Assembly: GCF_001750685.1 (NCBI RefSeq)
Contig: NZ_CP017269.1
Coordinates: 5,125,416 to 5,189,415 of the forward strand
DNA length: 64,000 nucleotides
DNA from: Geosporobacter ferrireducens
GTDB lineage: Bacteria; Bacillota; Clostridia; Peptostreptococcales; Thermotaleaceae
Direction: 5' to 3'
The position numbers and the translations under genes were made by a program. The notes under the pieces are model-generated. The model had not been told where the DNA came from, made no database searches, and worked only from the letters and a program-made list of their open reading frames with translations. The first letter of the stretch is position 1, and each line of letters opens with the position of its first letter. Below, one piece after another: positions 24,448 through 33,136 of this stretch.

Positions 24448-25113
24448 TTGAAGAAGAAAGCAGATAAGGTCTTAAATAAGAAACAAATCCATCAAGTACT
24501 AGAGAAATTAGAAGCGACGTATCCTGATGCTGTATCAGAGTTGGATTATCGGACACCTTTTGAATTATTGATTTCGACAATACTGGCAGCCCAATGTACG
24601 GATGTGCGGGTGAATCAGGTAACGAAAAAGCTATATCAACATTATAATACACCGCAAGCACTGCTTGCCCTTACAGAAGAAGAATTGGGAGAGTGGATCC
24701 ACAGTTGTGGCTTTTATAGAAGTAAATCAAAAAACATATTAAGTACCTGTCGTATTCTTATGGAAAAGTATGGAGGAGAAGTGCCGCAAACAAGGGAAGC
24801 GTTGATGGAGCTTCCCGGGGTAGGCAGAAAGACAGCCAATGTTGTGATTAGTAATGCTTTTGGGAAACCGGCTATTGCAGTGGATACCCATGTTTTTAGA
24901 GTATCCAATAGGATTGGATTAGCTCATAGTGATAACGTAGAAGATACGGAACAGCAATTAATGAAAAATATACCGGAGGATCAGTGGTCTGATGCACACC
25001 ACTGGTTGATCTACCATGGCCGTAGAATCTGTAAAGCAAGGAAACCGTTATGTGAAAAATGTCCTATAAGTGAAGAATGTTTATATTATGAGGAATTAAC
25101 CAAGAAGAACTAG
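24448..25113 (+). CDS. nth: Endonuclease III
   Basis: The 221-residue DNA glycosylase/AP lyase removes oxidised pyrimidines. The helix-hairpin-helix LMELPGVGRKTANVVISNAFG carries the catalytic Lys. VDTHVFRVSNRIG carries the catalytic Asp. The C-terminal 4Fe-4S loop has Cys spaced C-x6-C-x2-C-x5-C (from CKARKPLCEKCPISEEC). The TTG start is supported by GGTGAGG. It may be co-transcribed with the preceding ylxP-like gene 56 bases upstream. A terminator overlaps the stop. Confidence 0.95.
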   Translation: MKKKADKVLNKKQIHQVLEKLEATYPDAVSELDYRTPFELLISTILAAQCTDVRVNQVTKKLYQHYNTPQALLALTEEELGEWIHSCGFYRSKSKNILSTCRILMEKYGGEVPQTREALMELPGVGRKTANVVISNAFGKPAIAVDTHVFRVSNRIGLAHSDNVEDTEQQLMKNIPEDQWSDAHHWLIYHGRRICKARKPLCEKCPISEECLYYEELTKKN

Positions 25114-25137
25114 ATTCGATCTCGTTCTTCTTTTCTT
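25102..25137 (+). terminator. Intrinsic terminator overlapping the nth stop codon
   Basis: AAGAAGAAC (25102-25110) pairs with GTTCTTCTT (25124-25132), with inner AGAT/ATCT, then TTCTTT. Confidence 0.85.
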
Positions 25138-25211
25138 TAGAATAGAAAAGGAAAATGTAAAAATATGACGAATAATAAATAAGGATCTAAAGACGAAAAG
25201 AGGTGTGGCTC

Positions 25212-27266
25212 ATGGCGGAAGCTGGAGGACAAAGAATCAGTCCCCATGAAGTGATGTTTTCGCTGGACATTGGAACCAGAAACGTAGTAGGTGTAGTAGG
25301 CAGATGGGAAGAAGATCAATTTACCGTGATTGATGTAGAAGTCATAGAACATCCAAGCAGATCTATGTATGATGGACAAATTCATGATATTGATAAGGTT
25401 GCTGCAGTAGCAGAGTGTGTTAAAAATAATCTTGAAGGCAGATTAGGTTTTTCCTTGCGTCAAGTAGCCATTGCTGCAGCGGGTAGAGCATTAAAAACCT
25501 ATCAGGTTCATGTAAGCAGAGAACTGGATATTACAAAAACCATCGATAAACGTGTGATAGATAGTTTAGAAATAGAAGGCATTCAAAAAGCGCAGCAAGC
25601 TCTGGAACATGAATCAGCAGATAAAGACACGAAATATTATTGCGTAGGTTATACCGTGATCACGTATTATTTGAATGATGGTATTATGACCACATTAAAA
25701 GGACATAGAGGAGACAAGATCGGCGCAGATATTCTGGCCACATTTCTTCCTCATGTAGTAGTAGACAGTCTTTATGGGGTTATGGAAAGAATTGGGTTAG
25801 ATGTAATGAATCTTACCTTAGAGCCTATTGCTGCGATTCATGTTGCGATTCCTCCGAAATTACGTTTGTTAAATCTGGTGCTAATAGATATCGGTGCAGG
25901 AACTTCTGACATTGCAATAACACAGGACGGTACTGTGGTGGCTTATGCTATGGCCTCAGTAGCGGGTGACGAAATTACAGAAGCAATTGCAAAGACCTTC
26001 TTGCTAGACTTTGACAGCGCAGAAAAATTAAAAATAACATTAAATAAAAAAGAAAAGCACCACTTTAGTGATATTGTAGGAATACCCTATGAAATGACTA
26101 CAAGTGAAATTATTGAACGTATTTCTGATGTTATTGAAGGTTTGGCAGCAGAGATTGCTGAAAAGATCATTAACTATAATGGAAAGGCACCTAGCGCTGT
26201 CTTTTGCATCGGTGGCGGAAGTCAGATTCCAACCTTTACACAGCATCTGGCGAATAAGCTTGGACTACAAAAAGAAAGAGTGGTTGTCAGAGGAACGGAA
26301 ATAATTGAAAATATAGTTTTTCAGTGTGAAAAATTAGAAGGACCCGAATTCATCACGCCCATTGGTATCGGTTTGATTGCTTTGAAGGATCGTGAACAAG
26401 ATTTTATCCATATTCACGTAAATGAAACAGCTATCAAGCTGTTGAATACGAAACAAATGTATGTTTCCGATGCCCTTATCCGAATTGGATATAATGCAAG
26501 AAAGCTAATCGGCCGAAGAGGGAAAGGATTAAACTATTTTGTGAATGGTGTCCAAAAAGTTATTGCCGGAGAGCCGGGTGAGGCAGCAAAAATCTTTATA
26601 AATGGTGCTCTTGGAAGTCTCGATACGAAAATAAAAAATCGAGACAATATCGTAATAGAACCTGCTTTCGATGGTAAGGATGTGAGAATCTCTTTAAATG
26701 AATTGTTCATGGAAGCTAAAACTGTTCAATTCAATGGCTTGGATTTTAAACTAATGGGTGAACCGCTTATAAATGGAAAGCCAGCAGCGTTGAATTACAT
26801 TATTCAGGAAGGCGATCAGATTACTTACCGAGAGATTCAGCATATGGATGAATTACTGTTGCGATTCCAAAAAAAGATGGAGCTATGCAGGGTATTTGTA
26901 AATGGGGAGGAAGTCCAAAGCGACTATTTGTTGAAAGATAAAGATCAAATAAGGATTGAAGAAATAGAAGCGGAGCAAGAAAAAGATATAATACATTGCG
27001 GCGCTGATACTGAGTATAAAATGGAAAATACCATAGATCAGCCGAAAGATGATGAAAATCATGAAATACTGATTTATGTAAACAATGAACCAATTTTACT
27101 GAATGCTGCAAAGAAAACTCCCTATATTTTTGTAGATGTTTTCAATTATATAGATTTTGATCGTACAAAAGTCCAAGGAATTCTCATTTTAAAACTGAAT
27201 GATCAAAGAGCAAATTATACAGATCTGATACAAGCCGGAGATCGAATAGAAATTTATTGGGAATAG
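25212..27266 (+). CDS. FtsA/PilM-like actin-fold ATPase with a long C-terminal repeat region
   Basis: The 684-residue protein begins with an FtsA-like ATPase (about 12-400): phosphate loops MFSLDIGTRNVVGVVG and LIDIGAGTSDIAI, an SHS2-like insert in the FtsA position, and the adenosine motif CIGGGSQIPTF. Normal FtsA is about 420 residues. Here ~265 further residues (418-684) contain repeated short units of the form VNG...L..GD.I.IE, resembling S4/beta-grasp modules. No membrane helix or FtsA C-terminal amphipathic anchor is evident, so it is probably not the divisome FtsA itself. Similar long FtsA-like proteins occur in Clostridia; their role is unknown. The ATG at 25212 has GAGGTG upstream. 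Monocistronic. Confidence 0.88.
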   Translation: MAEAGGQRISPHEVMFSLDIGTRNVVGVVGRWEEDQFTVIDVEVIEHPSRSMYDGQIHDIDKVAAVAECVKNNLEGRLGFSLRQVAIAAAGRALKTYQVHVSRELDITKTIDKRVIDSLEIEGIQKAQQALEHESADKDTKYYCVGYTVITYYLNDGIMTTLKGHRGDKIGADILATFLPHVVVDSLYGVMERIGLDVMNLTLEPIAAIHVAIPPKLRLLNLVLIDIGAGTSDIAITQDGTVVAYAMASVAGDEITEAIAKTFLLDFDSAEKLKITLNKKEKHHFSDIVGIPYEMTTSEIIERISDVIEGLAAEIAEKIINYNGKAPSAVFCIGGGSQIPTFTQHLANKLGLQKERVVVRGTEIIENIVFQCEKLEGPEFITPIGIGLIALKDREQDFIHIHVNETAIKLLNTKQMYVSDALIRIGYNARKLIGRRGKGLNYFVNGVQKVIAGEPGEAAKIFINGALGSLDTKIKNRDNIVIEPAFDGKDVRISLNELFMEAKTVQFNGLDFKLMGEPLINGKPAALNYIIQEGDQITYREIQHMDELLLRFQKKMELCRVFVNGEEVQSDYLLKDKDQIRIEEIEAEQEKDIIHCGADTEYKMENTIDQPKDDENHEILIYVNNEPILLNAAKKTPYIFVDVFNYIDFDRTKVQGILILKLNDQRANYTDLIQAGDRIEIYWE

Positions 27267-27294
27267 GCGATCAGCTCTAATATAAATTTAAAGA

Positions 27295-27324
27295 AACTAG
27301 AGGAGCGATCCTCTAGTTATTTTT
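27295..27324. terminator. Bidirectional terminator between the FtsA-like gene and the tRNA
   Basis: AACTAGAGGA (27295-27304), loop GCGA, TCCTCTAGTT (27309-27318), a perfect 10-bp stem. TTTTT follows on the plus strand, serving the FtsA-like gene, and it also lies directly downstream of the minus-strand tRNA. Confidence 0.88.
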
Positions 27325-27398
27325 GGTTGCGGAGGCAGGATTCGAACCTACAGCCTCCGGGTTATGAGCCCGACGAGCTACCATTGCTCTACTCCGCG
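27324..27398 (-). tRNA. Initiator tRNA-fMet (CAT)
   Basis: Read on the minus strand, the 75-base sequence folds as a cloverleaf: acceptor CGCGGAG with CTCCGCA, anticodon loop CTCATAA, T-arm GTAGG-TTCGAAT-CCTGC, and an encoded CCA end. The C1-A72 mismatch and the three G-C pairs at the base of the anticodon stem (GGG/CCC) mark it as the initiator tRNA rather than elongator Met. Confidence 0.95.
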
Positions 27399-27748
27399 TC
27401 GGTAAATTTCTACTATTATAGTATATGTACACAGACTAAAGATTATACATGGGTTTTTAGAAGTTCGAAACTTATAGAAAAGGGGGAGGGAGAAATCTCC
27501 CTCCATCATGAAAGGGGAAAAATTTACGCGTGGACCTATGTCCACTACATATTATGCATGTACAAAGAATAGGTGACAAGATCCCACAACGGAAAAGCTT
27601 TAAGTTGGGCATTAAATTTGTATTACATTATGTTCAATCAAGCAAATATAATGTATATTAGTAATATAGGTGTGTCAAATGTAATAATATAAAAACAAAC
27701 AGATCTCGCTAAATTAGAATTCAAAACGCAGGAAGGGAGGAAAAAAAG
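27399..27748. other. 350-bp gene-free region with several hairpins
   Basis: A TATAAT box on the minus strand (27420-27415) is the likely -10 of the tRNA. Further on, GGAGGGAG (27485-27492) pairs with CTCCCTCC (27497-27504), and GTGGAC (27530-27535) pairs with GTCCAC (27540-27545). No protein-coding frame with a ribosome site and no known riboswitch is recognised. Confidence 0.6.
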
Positions 27749-29185
27749 ATGGATGCAAAAGCTACAAGCAGCACAAAACGAAAGAACTTTGTTGCAGGAA
27801 TTATCATCGTATTATTGAGTTTTTTAGTTTCTACTACAGGAATAACTTTTTTTCTGATTCATCGTGATACAATCTATAATGGTGTAACCATAGAAAACAT
27901 GGATATGGGCGGCCTATCTATTGCTGAGGCTAGAAAAAAGGCAGAAGAACGTTTTGAGGATAGTGTTACTCAAAAAAAGATTCTACTGAAATATGGAGAT
28001 AAAGTATGGAGCTTTACTGGTGAGGATATCGGATATGATCTCAACTTTACAAAAGCAGTCAATGAAGCATACAATATCGGGCGGGAAGGCAACTATTTTG
28101 AGAGGTTGCAAAAAATCATCTCTCTCTATCGCAGGCCTGAAAATATAATGCTGACACCTGTTTATGATCAAGAAAAGATTGAAAAGCAATTATCTGCCAT
28201 CAAAAAAAGTATTGATAAACCGGCAAAAAATGCAATTATAACCCGAACAAACGGAAAATTTGCCATAACACCTGAAATCACAGGCCTTCAAATGGATATA
28301 GAAAGAGCAAATCATTCTATCATAGAGGCTATATTGGATAGGAAAAATTCTTCTGAGACTACGATCGAGCTTCCGGTAGAAGTTCAATCTCCTAGAATTA
28401 CCTCAGAGAGTCTTAGCTATATTAATGATTTGCTGGGTGTCTATACTACACAGTTCAATGCGGGAAATAAGAACCGCAGTCAAAATATCATTTTATCCTC
28501 GAATGCAATTAATGGAACTGTATTAATGCCAAATGATGTTTTTTCCTTTAATGAGAGAGTGGGTCCCCGAAGTAGGGAACGAGGCTATCAGGATGCTCCT
28601 GTTATTTTTAAAGGTGAATTGGTAGAAGGCTTAGGGGGCGGGGTATGCCAAGTTTCAAGCACCATCTATAATTCGGTTCTGATGAGCAACCTAAAAATTG
28701 TAGAACGTGTAAATCATAGTATTCCCTCTACCTATGTACCAAAAGGTTTAGATGCAACAGTTTCCTATGGTGTGTTAGATTTTAAGTTCCAAAATACATT
28801 TTCTCAACCTATTTATATTGAATCGAGCGTCCATGGAAATCAATTGACGATAAGAATTTATGGTTTAAAGACCGATAACAGGTTGATAAAAATTGAAACG
28901 AAAGAAACAGAAGTTGTAAAACGAGGTTCAGAGATAAAGTATGATGCAAACCTATTACAAGGCATGCAGCGTGTTGAACAAGAAGGGAGAGACGGGTACA
29001 AAATAACTACTTACAAGGTTTTATATGAGAATGGTGTAGAAGTTGAGAGAAATGTAGTTTCCAAAGACTATTACAGACCTCAAAAACAAATTATTGTTAA
29101 AGGGACAAAAAAACCTCAACCTGTAAAGAACAGTAAACAGGAGTCCGCAAATACAGTGCAAAACAATATTGAACCAGCCCAGTAA
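27749..29185 (+). CDS. VanW-family cell-surface protein
   Basis: The 478-residue protein has an N-terminal membrane anchor (about 15-37), a putative peptidoglycan-binding domain (PG_binding_4-like, about 45-210), the VanW domain (about 235-365) and a C-terminal G5-like domain (about 375-455). VanW motifs include SFNERVGPRSRERGY and GGGVCQVSSTIYNSVL. Family members are linked to the cell wall, and some sit in vancomycin-resistance clusters, but no other van gene is present here, so resistance should not be inferred. GGGAGG precedes the ATG. Confidence 0.92.
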   Translation: MDAKATSSTKRKNFVAGIIIVLLSFLVSTTGITFFLIHRDTIYNGVTIENMDMGGLSIAEARKKAEERFEDSVTQKKILLKYGDKVWSFTGEDIGYDLNFTKAVNEAYNIGREGNYFERLQKIISLYRRPENIMLTPVYDQEKIEKQLSAIKKSIDKPAKNAIITRTNGKFAITPEITGLQMDIERANHSIIEAILDRKNSSETTIELPVEVQSPRITSESLSYINDLLGVYTTQFNAGNKNRSQNIILSSNAINGTVLMPNDVFSFNERVGPRSRERGYQDAPVIFKGELVEGLGGGVCQVSSTIYNSVLMSNLKIVERVNHSIPSTYVPKGLDATVSYGVLDFKFQNTFSQPIYIESSVHGNQLTIRIYGLKTDNRLIKIETKETEVVKRGSEIKYDANLLQGMQRVEQEGRDGYKITTYKVLYENGVEVERNVVSKDYYRPQKQIIVKGTKKPQPVKNSKQESANTVQNNIEPAQ

Positions 29186-29269
29186 TACCTTTTCTAAGTG
29201 ATCATGCTGCTGCGATTTTTATAAAACGATATTTATAGTAGAAGTCTTAATGATGTTTGAGGTGATCAG

Positions 29270-29965
29270 ATGAATCAGGATTTATTTGACAGAGAAATAC
29301 AATGTCCTGTGTGTAAAAATATTTTTCATACGAAGAGAGTAAAGAGTTCAGCATGTAGAATTGAAAAACGGGATACAGATTTTTGTGTTGTTTACAGTAG
29401 CACAAATCCAATGTTTTATGGCGCCCATGTATGTCCCATGTGCGGTTATGCTGCCATGGAAAGTGTATTTAAGGATATAACTCCGCAAGGAAAGAAAGTG
29501 ATCGAGACTGCCATAACAAAAAGGTGGGTACAGCGAAGTTTTGGAGAAGAAAGGAGCGTTTATGATGCCATTGAAGCCCATAAGCTGGCATTAATTTGCG
29601 GGCAGGTTCTAAATCACAAAAAAGGTGCTTTAGGAAATATTTGTTTAAAATTGGCTTGGTTTCATCGATTTATCAATAATGAAAGAGAACGGGAGTTCCT
29701 GCATCATGCACAAACCTGCTTTGAGGAGGCATTTTTACATGAATCGCTGCCTATAGGCAATCTTGATGAAGTATCTCTAACCTATCTCATCGGAGAATTA
29801 AATCGGAGGCTAGGAAAATATGAGGAATCTATTGACTGGTTTAATAAGGCAGTAGAGAATCCTTTGATTAAAAGAAATAAGAAACTGGAAGCACAAGCGA
29901 GAGAACAATGGCGGCTTGCTAAGGAAGAATTTAAAAAACTAAAAAACGATGTGCGGGTGGTATAA
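29270..29965 (+). CDS. DUF2225 zinc-binding protein
   Basis: The 231-residue protein has two CxxC pairs near the N-terminus (CPVCKNIFHTKRV and CPMCGYAAM), giving a probable zinc site. A helical region resembling TPR repeats (about 105-225) follows, including GELNRRLGKYEESIDWFNKAVE. This is the DUF2225 architecture common in Clostridia. Function unknown; a protein-binding role is inferred. GAGGTGATC precedes the ATG. Its stop codon directly abuts the ATG of the next gene, so the two are co-translated. Confidence 0.9.
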   Translation: MNQDLFDREIQCPVCKNIFHTKRVKSSACRIEKRDTDFCVVYSSTNPMFYGAHVCPMCGYAAMESVFKDITPQGKKVIETAITKRWVQRSFGEERSVYDAIEAHKLALICGQVLNHKKGALGNICLKLAWFHRFINNEREREFLHHAQTCFEEAFLHESLPIGNLDEVSLTYLIGELNRRLGKYEESIDWFNKAVENPLIKRNKKLEAQAREQWRLAKEEFKKLKNDVRVV

Positions 29966-30493
29966 ATGACGACCGTGTACTATGCTAAGGCAGCTACTGT
30001 CTTGGGTAAGTTCTATGTAGCAACCAGCGATATAGGTTTATGCAAACTTACGCTGGAATGTGAAGAAGAAAGCAGCTTTTTTAAGTGGCTGCATGAAAAA
30101 TTTAATCTTGTTGAAGAAAACTATGATAAAAATGAGCATATAATAAATCAGTTGAAATCCTACGCAAAAGGAAATATAAAGGAGTTCCATACAAAATTTC
30201 ATTTGGTCGGAACGCCTTTTCAGAAGAAGGTATGGCAGGCATTGGTTTCTGTACCTTATGGTACTGTTTGCAGTTATAAGGATATTGCTGTAAAAATTGG
30301 AACGCCTAAAGGTTTTCGGGCTGTTGGCATGGCAAATAATAAAAATAATATTCCCATCATTATACCTTGCCACCGGATTATTGGTGCAAACGGGAGTTTG
30401 GTCGGTTATGGCGGAGGCTTAGATTTCAAGAGAAAGCTGTTATCCCTTGAAGGCGTTACCATTCACGAAGGAAAAGCTGTTACGAATATGTAG
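29966..30493 (+). CDS. ogt: Methylated-DNA-[protein]-cysteine S-methyltransferase
   Basis: The 175-residue protein has the suicide alkyl acceptor motif IIIPCHRIIG, the helix-turn-helix GTVCSYKDIAVKIGTPKGFRAVGMANNKN and the start GTPFQKKVWQAL. It transfers alkyl groups from O6-alkylguanine in DNA to its own Cys. The Ogt-type N-terminal domain (about 1-80) is divergent but present. Start and stop of the two genes touch (TAA then ATG). A terminator overlaps its stop codon. Confidence 0.94.
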   Translation: MTTVYYAKAATVLGKFYVATSDIGLCKLTLECEEESSFFKWLHEKFNLVEENYDKNEHIINQLKSYAKGNIKEFHTKFHLVGTPFQKKVWQALVSVPYGTVCSYKDIAVKIGTPKGFRAVGMANNKNNIPIIIPCHRIIGANGSLVGYGGGLDFKRKLLSLEGVTIHEGKAVTNM

Positions 30494-30507
30494 CAGCTTT
30501 ATTTTTT
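30473..30507 (+). terminator. Intrinsic terminator overlapping the ogt stop codon
   Basis: AAAGCTGTTAC (30473-30483) pairs with GTAGCAGCTTT (30490-30500), then ATTTTTTG. Confidence 0.88.
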
Positions 30508-30539
30508 GATTTGATTATCCTGCGTGAGGAGGGGGTACT

Positions 30540-31877
30540 TTGTATAAAACAATGATGGTGCTGGGATTGTTGCGAATGATGAAAAATAGAGCACGTACAT
30601 CGAAGAGAAAGCCCGTTGTATTTATTCCTGGCTTATTTGGTTCGATGGGTGACGAGATTATACCGGGAACAGGTGCCTGGAACTTTGGAATGGCTTCCTC
30701 TGTGTATGAACCTTTTATCAAAAGTATTGAAGAATTAGGATATGTTCGAAATAAGGATTTATTTATAGCCTTTTACGATTGGAGAAAGGATTGCAATTAT
30801 ATCTCAACACATTTTTTGAAAAAGGTTATCGATCATGCAAAAAAAGTAACAAGGAGTGATCAAGTTGATGTAATCTGCCATAGTATGGGCGGTCTCGCTG
30901 CGAGAGCTTATGCGCAAGGCAAGGCCTATGAAAATGACATTGATAATCTAATCATTATTGCAACCCCCAATGCAGGCGCAGTAGATGCTTATTATTTTTG
31001 GTCCGGCGGAGAGCTTCCTTATGAGCAAAATATCTTCAGAACCTTGATGGAAGGATATCTATGGATACTTGAGCGTGTATATGGTACTGAAAACGATATG
31101 GAAACAATCCATCGTTACTTATTGGGTGCAAGAGACCTGCTTCCTGGGAAAAAATATAATCACTATCTATACAGAATAGATCAAATGGGACGGATGAACT
31201 TTGTACCTTATGCAAGTATGCAACAACAAAATGCTTTTATAGATGCACTGAATGAAGATGAAGGAATCCTATCTCGCAGAGGGATCAAAGTAACCTTGCT
31301 TGGAGCAAAAGGCATAGAAACCAATCAATATCTGCATGTGGACAGAAACTATAGAGACGATATTGGAAGATGGGCAGATGGCAAAGTTCTGGAAGCCTAC
31401 AAGTCTGTAGAGGGCGACGGTACAGTTATGCTGAAAAGTGTATTGGCGATTGAGGGAGATACCTATATTTTTCATGGAAGTCATACAGACATGTTAAAAA
31501 AATGCAGCTTCGTTCTTCGAAAAAAACTGGGAGTTCCAGAGGATGTGGCATTTAGTGAGCAAGAGGATCGTATAGAAAGGCATTTGAGCATATTGGTGGA
31601 GGGCAGTGGCGATGTTATGGTAAAGACCCTGACAAATCAAGGGGTTCACACAGTATATTCCGGTATGGAAAGACGGAATGGATTATATCAACAGCGTTTT
31701 CAATCTGGACTGCAGTGGATTATGCTTACCAATCATAATCCTGCTTCTTATTATATTGATTTTTATGCAAAAGAAAGCGGTGCAGTAAGCCTTCTAATCA
31801 TGGACAGTGATGGAAAAACCAGTAGAATCAAAAATAAGCAGGTGGTAGCTGGGAAGAGTTATCGCGTATCAATATAG
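30540..31877 (+). CDS. LCAT/lipase-like alpha/beta hydrolase
   Basis: The 445-residue protein has the oxyanion segment VVFIPGLFGSMGDEIIPG (about residues 23-40) and the nucleophile elbow VICHSMGGLAARAYAQG, with Ser at about 117. The pattern fits lecithin:cholesterol acyltransferase-like and lipase-class hydrolases. DYRDD- and GDGTV-like segments (VEGDGTVML, then HGSHTDML) supply the probable Asp and His of the triad. The last ~90 residues look like a small beta domain. No signal peptide is visible, so it is probably cytoplasmic. Substrate unknown. The TTG start has GAGGAGGGGG upstream. Confidence 0.85.
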   Translation: MYKTMMVLGLLRMMKNRARTSKRKPVVFIPGLFGSMGDEIIPGTGAWNFGMASSVYEPFIKSIEELGYVRNKDLFIAFYDWRKDCNYISTHFLKKVIDHAKKVTRSDQVDVICHSMGGLAARAYAQGKAYENDIDNLIIIATPNAGAVDAYYFWSGGELPYEQNIFRTLMEGYLWILERVYGTENDMETIHRYLLGARDLLPGKKYNHYLYRIDQMGRMNFVPYASMQQQNAFIDALNEDEGILSRRGIKVTLLGAKGIETNQYLHVDRNYRDDIGRWADGKVLEAYKSVEGDGTVMLKSVLAIEGDTYIFHGSHTDMLKKCSFVLRKKLGVPEDVAFSEQEDRIERHLSILVEGSGDVMVKTLTNQGVHTVYSGMERRNGLYQQRFQSGLQWIMLTNHNPASYYIDFYAKESGAVSLLIMDSDGKTSRIKNKQVVAGKSYRVSI

Positions 31878-31891
31878 GCATGGGAAAGAAA

Positions 31892-31920
31892 TTGCATAAT
31901 ATTTAAAAATCTGGTATAGT
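31892..31920 (+). promoter_or_regulatory. Promoter-like sequence upstream of cobU
   Basis: TTGCAT (31892-31897), a 17-base spacer and TATAGT (31915-31920). A hairpin terminator lies directly downstream at 31939, so it could make an attenuated transcript. Confidence 0.4.
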
Positions 31921-31938
31921 TTAGTTATAATATAAAGA

Positions 31939-31969
31939 ATGTCCCTCAAGCAGCAGGGACATATTTTTT
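31939..31969 (+). terminator. Intrinsic terminator between the hydrolase gene and cobU
   Basis: ATGTCCCT (31939-31946) pairs with AGGGACAT (31955-31962), then ATTTTTTG. Confidence 0.88.
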
Positions 31970-32014
31970 GCATATATTTAAATCCTATACACTACTGAAT
32001 TTTGAGGTGATATT

Positions 32015-32578
32015 TTGAAGGGGAAAATTACATTGGTTACCGGCGGTGCCAGGAGTGGAAAGAGTTCTTACGCAGAGAACTTAGCGAAGCAATCTTTGGG
32101 GCCCGTGGCATATCTGGCAACAGCAATCGCCTTTGATCAAGGGATGAAGGATAGAATTAAGAAGCATCGGGAGAGTAGACCCCAGCAATGGACTACTTAC
32201 GAAGCATATAAGGATCTATATAACCTAGTGCCGGAAATTGCACAATCCCATGACACGATTTTATTGGATTGTGTTACTGTTATGACAACAAATCTAATGT
32301 TTGAATATGAAAATCTAGATTGGGAAATCGTGCAGCATGAGGAAATAGATAGGATGGAAGACCGTATTAAGCAACAATTTGTAGGATTGCTAAAATCCTG
32401 TCAAGAATATGGACTTTGGCTGATTTTGGTAACCAATGAGGTAGGTATGGGGATCGTTCCGGAAAATCGGTTAGCGCGAATATTTAGGGATATGGCCGGA
32501 AGGATAAACCAATTAATCGCACAAGAAGCGGATGAAGTTTATTTTACAGTCTCTGGGATACCCATGAAAATAAAGTAA
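32015..32578 (+). CDS. cobU: Adenosylcobinamide kinase/guanylyltransferase
   Basis: The 187-residue bifunctional enzyme phosphorylates adenosylcobinamide and attaches GMP, preparing it for lower-ligand joining. The P-loop is ITLVTGGARSGKSSYAE; the segment VAYLATAIAFDQGMKDRIKKH holds the guanylylated His. LLDCVTVMTTNL and LVTNEVGMGIVPEN are typical. The TTG start has GAGGTGAT upstream. It heads a four-gene run (cobU, cobO, cobS, cobC) of late cobalamin assembly lying before the riboswitch, hence apparently not controlled by it. Confidence 0.95.
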   Translation: MKGKITLVTGGARSGKSSYAENLAKQSLGPVAYLATAIAFDQGMKDRIKKHRESRPQQWTTYEAYKDLYNLVPEIAQSHDTILLDCVTVMTTNLMFEYENLDWEIVQHEEIDRMEDRIKQQFVGLLKSCQEYGLWLILVTNEVGMGIVPENRLARIFRDMAGRINQLIAQEADEVYFTVSGIPMKIK

Positions 32579-32593
32579 AGGAGTAAATGCAAA

Positions 32594-33136
32594 ATGGAGA
32601 AAAAGTTAGATAAAGGACTTATACAGGTTTATACAGGAGATGGAAAGGGAAAAACAACGGCTGCATTAGGACAAGCCTTAAGAACCGTAGGACGCGGGTA
32701 TAAGGTATATATGATACAGTTCTTGAAAGGTGGAGACTCAGGAGAATTACATAGTGTAGAGCGGCTATCGCCAGATTTTCAAATTTTTCGTTTTGATAAA
32801 ATAAAGAAATTCTTTTGGACGCTGAATGAAGAAGAAAAAGCAGATTTAAAGAAAAGAATTGATGAGGCTTTTGATTTTGCCGTCAAAGTGGTCAAAGAAG
32901 AGCACTGTAATGTGTTGATTCTGGACGAAATTATGGGTGTGTTATCTAATAAGCTGCTTTCAATAGAACAGATTTGTCAGCTGATTCGGGAAAAGCCTGA
33001 TCATATGGAGCTGATATTGACTGGAAGGAATGTACCTCAGGAAATTGTAGAACTTGCAGATTATGTATCTGAAATAAAAATGATTAAACATCCTTTTCAA
33101 AAAGGGATTCATGCCAGGGAAGGAATTGAGCAATAA
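32594..33136 (+). CDS. cobO: Cob(I)yrinic acid a,c-diamide adenosyltransferase
   Basis: The 180-residue protein is of the CobA/BtuR/CobO type. The P-loop VYTGDGKGKTTAALGQALR is followed by MIQFLKGG, LDEIMGVLSN and LTGRNVPQEI. It transfers adenosyl from ATP to the cobalt of corrinoids. AAGGAG precedes the ATG. Its TAA stop overlaps the cobS ATG by one base (TAATG), so translation is coupled. Confidence 0.95.
   Translation: MEKKLDKGLIQVYTGDGKGKTTAALGQALRTVGRGYKVYMIQFLKGGDSGELHSVERLSPDFQIFRFDKIKKFFWTLNEEEKADLKKRIDEAFDFAVKVVKEEHCNVLILDEIMGVLSNKLLSIEQICQLIREKPDHMELILTGRNVPQEIVELADYVSEIKMIKHPFQKGIHAREGIEQ

Noticed and set aside
27327-27572. 81-residue open frame on the plus strand (RRQDSNLQPPGYEPD...)
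   Set aside because: Its first part is the antisense of the initiator tRNA, a well-known false ORF, and it has no ribosome site.
27749-29185. Vancomycin-resistance locus from the VanW gene
   Set aside because: No vanHAX, vanRS or other resistance gene is near; VanW proteins are common in Clostridia without resistance.
29966-30493. Ogt-like protein as a DNA-binding alkyltransferase-like protein lacking the acceptor
   Set aside because: The PCHR acceptor cysteine is present, so it should be an active methyltransferase.
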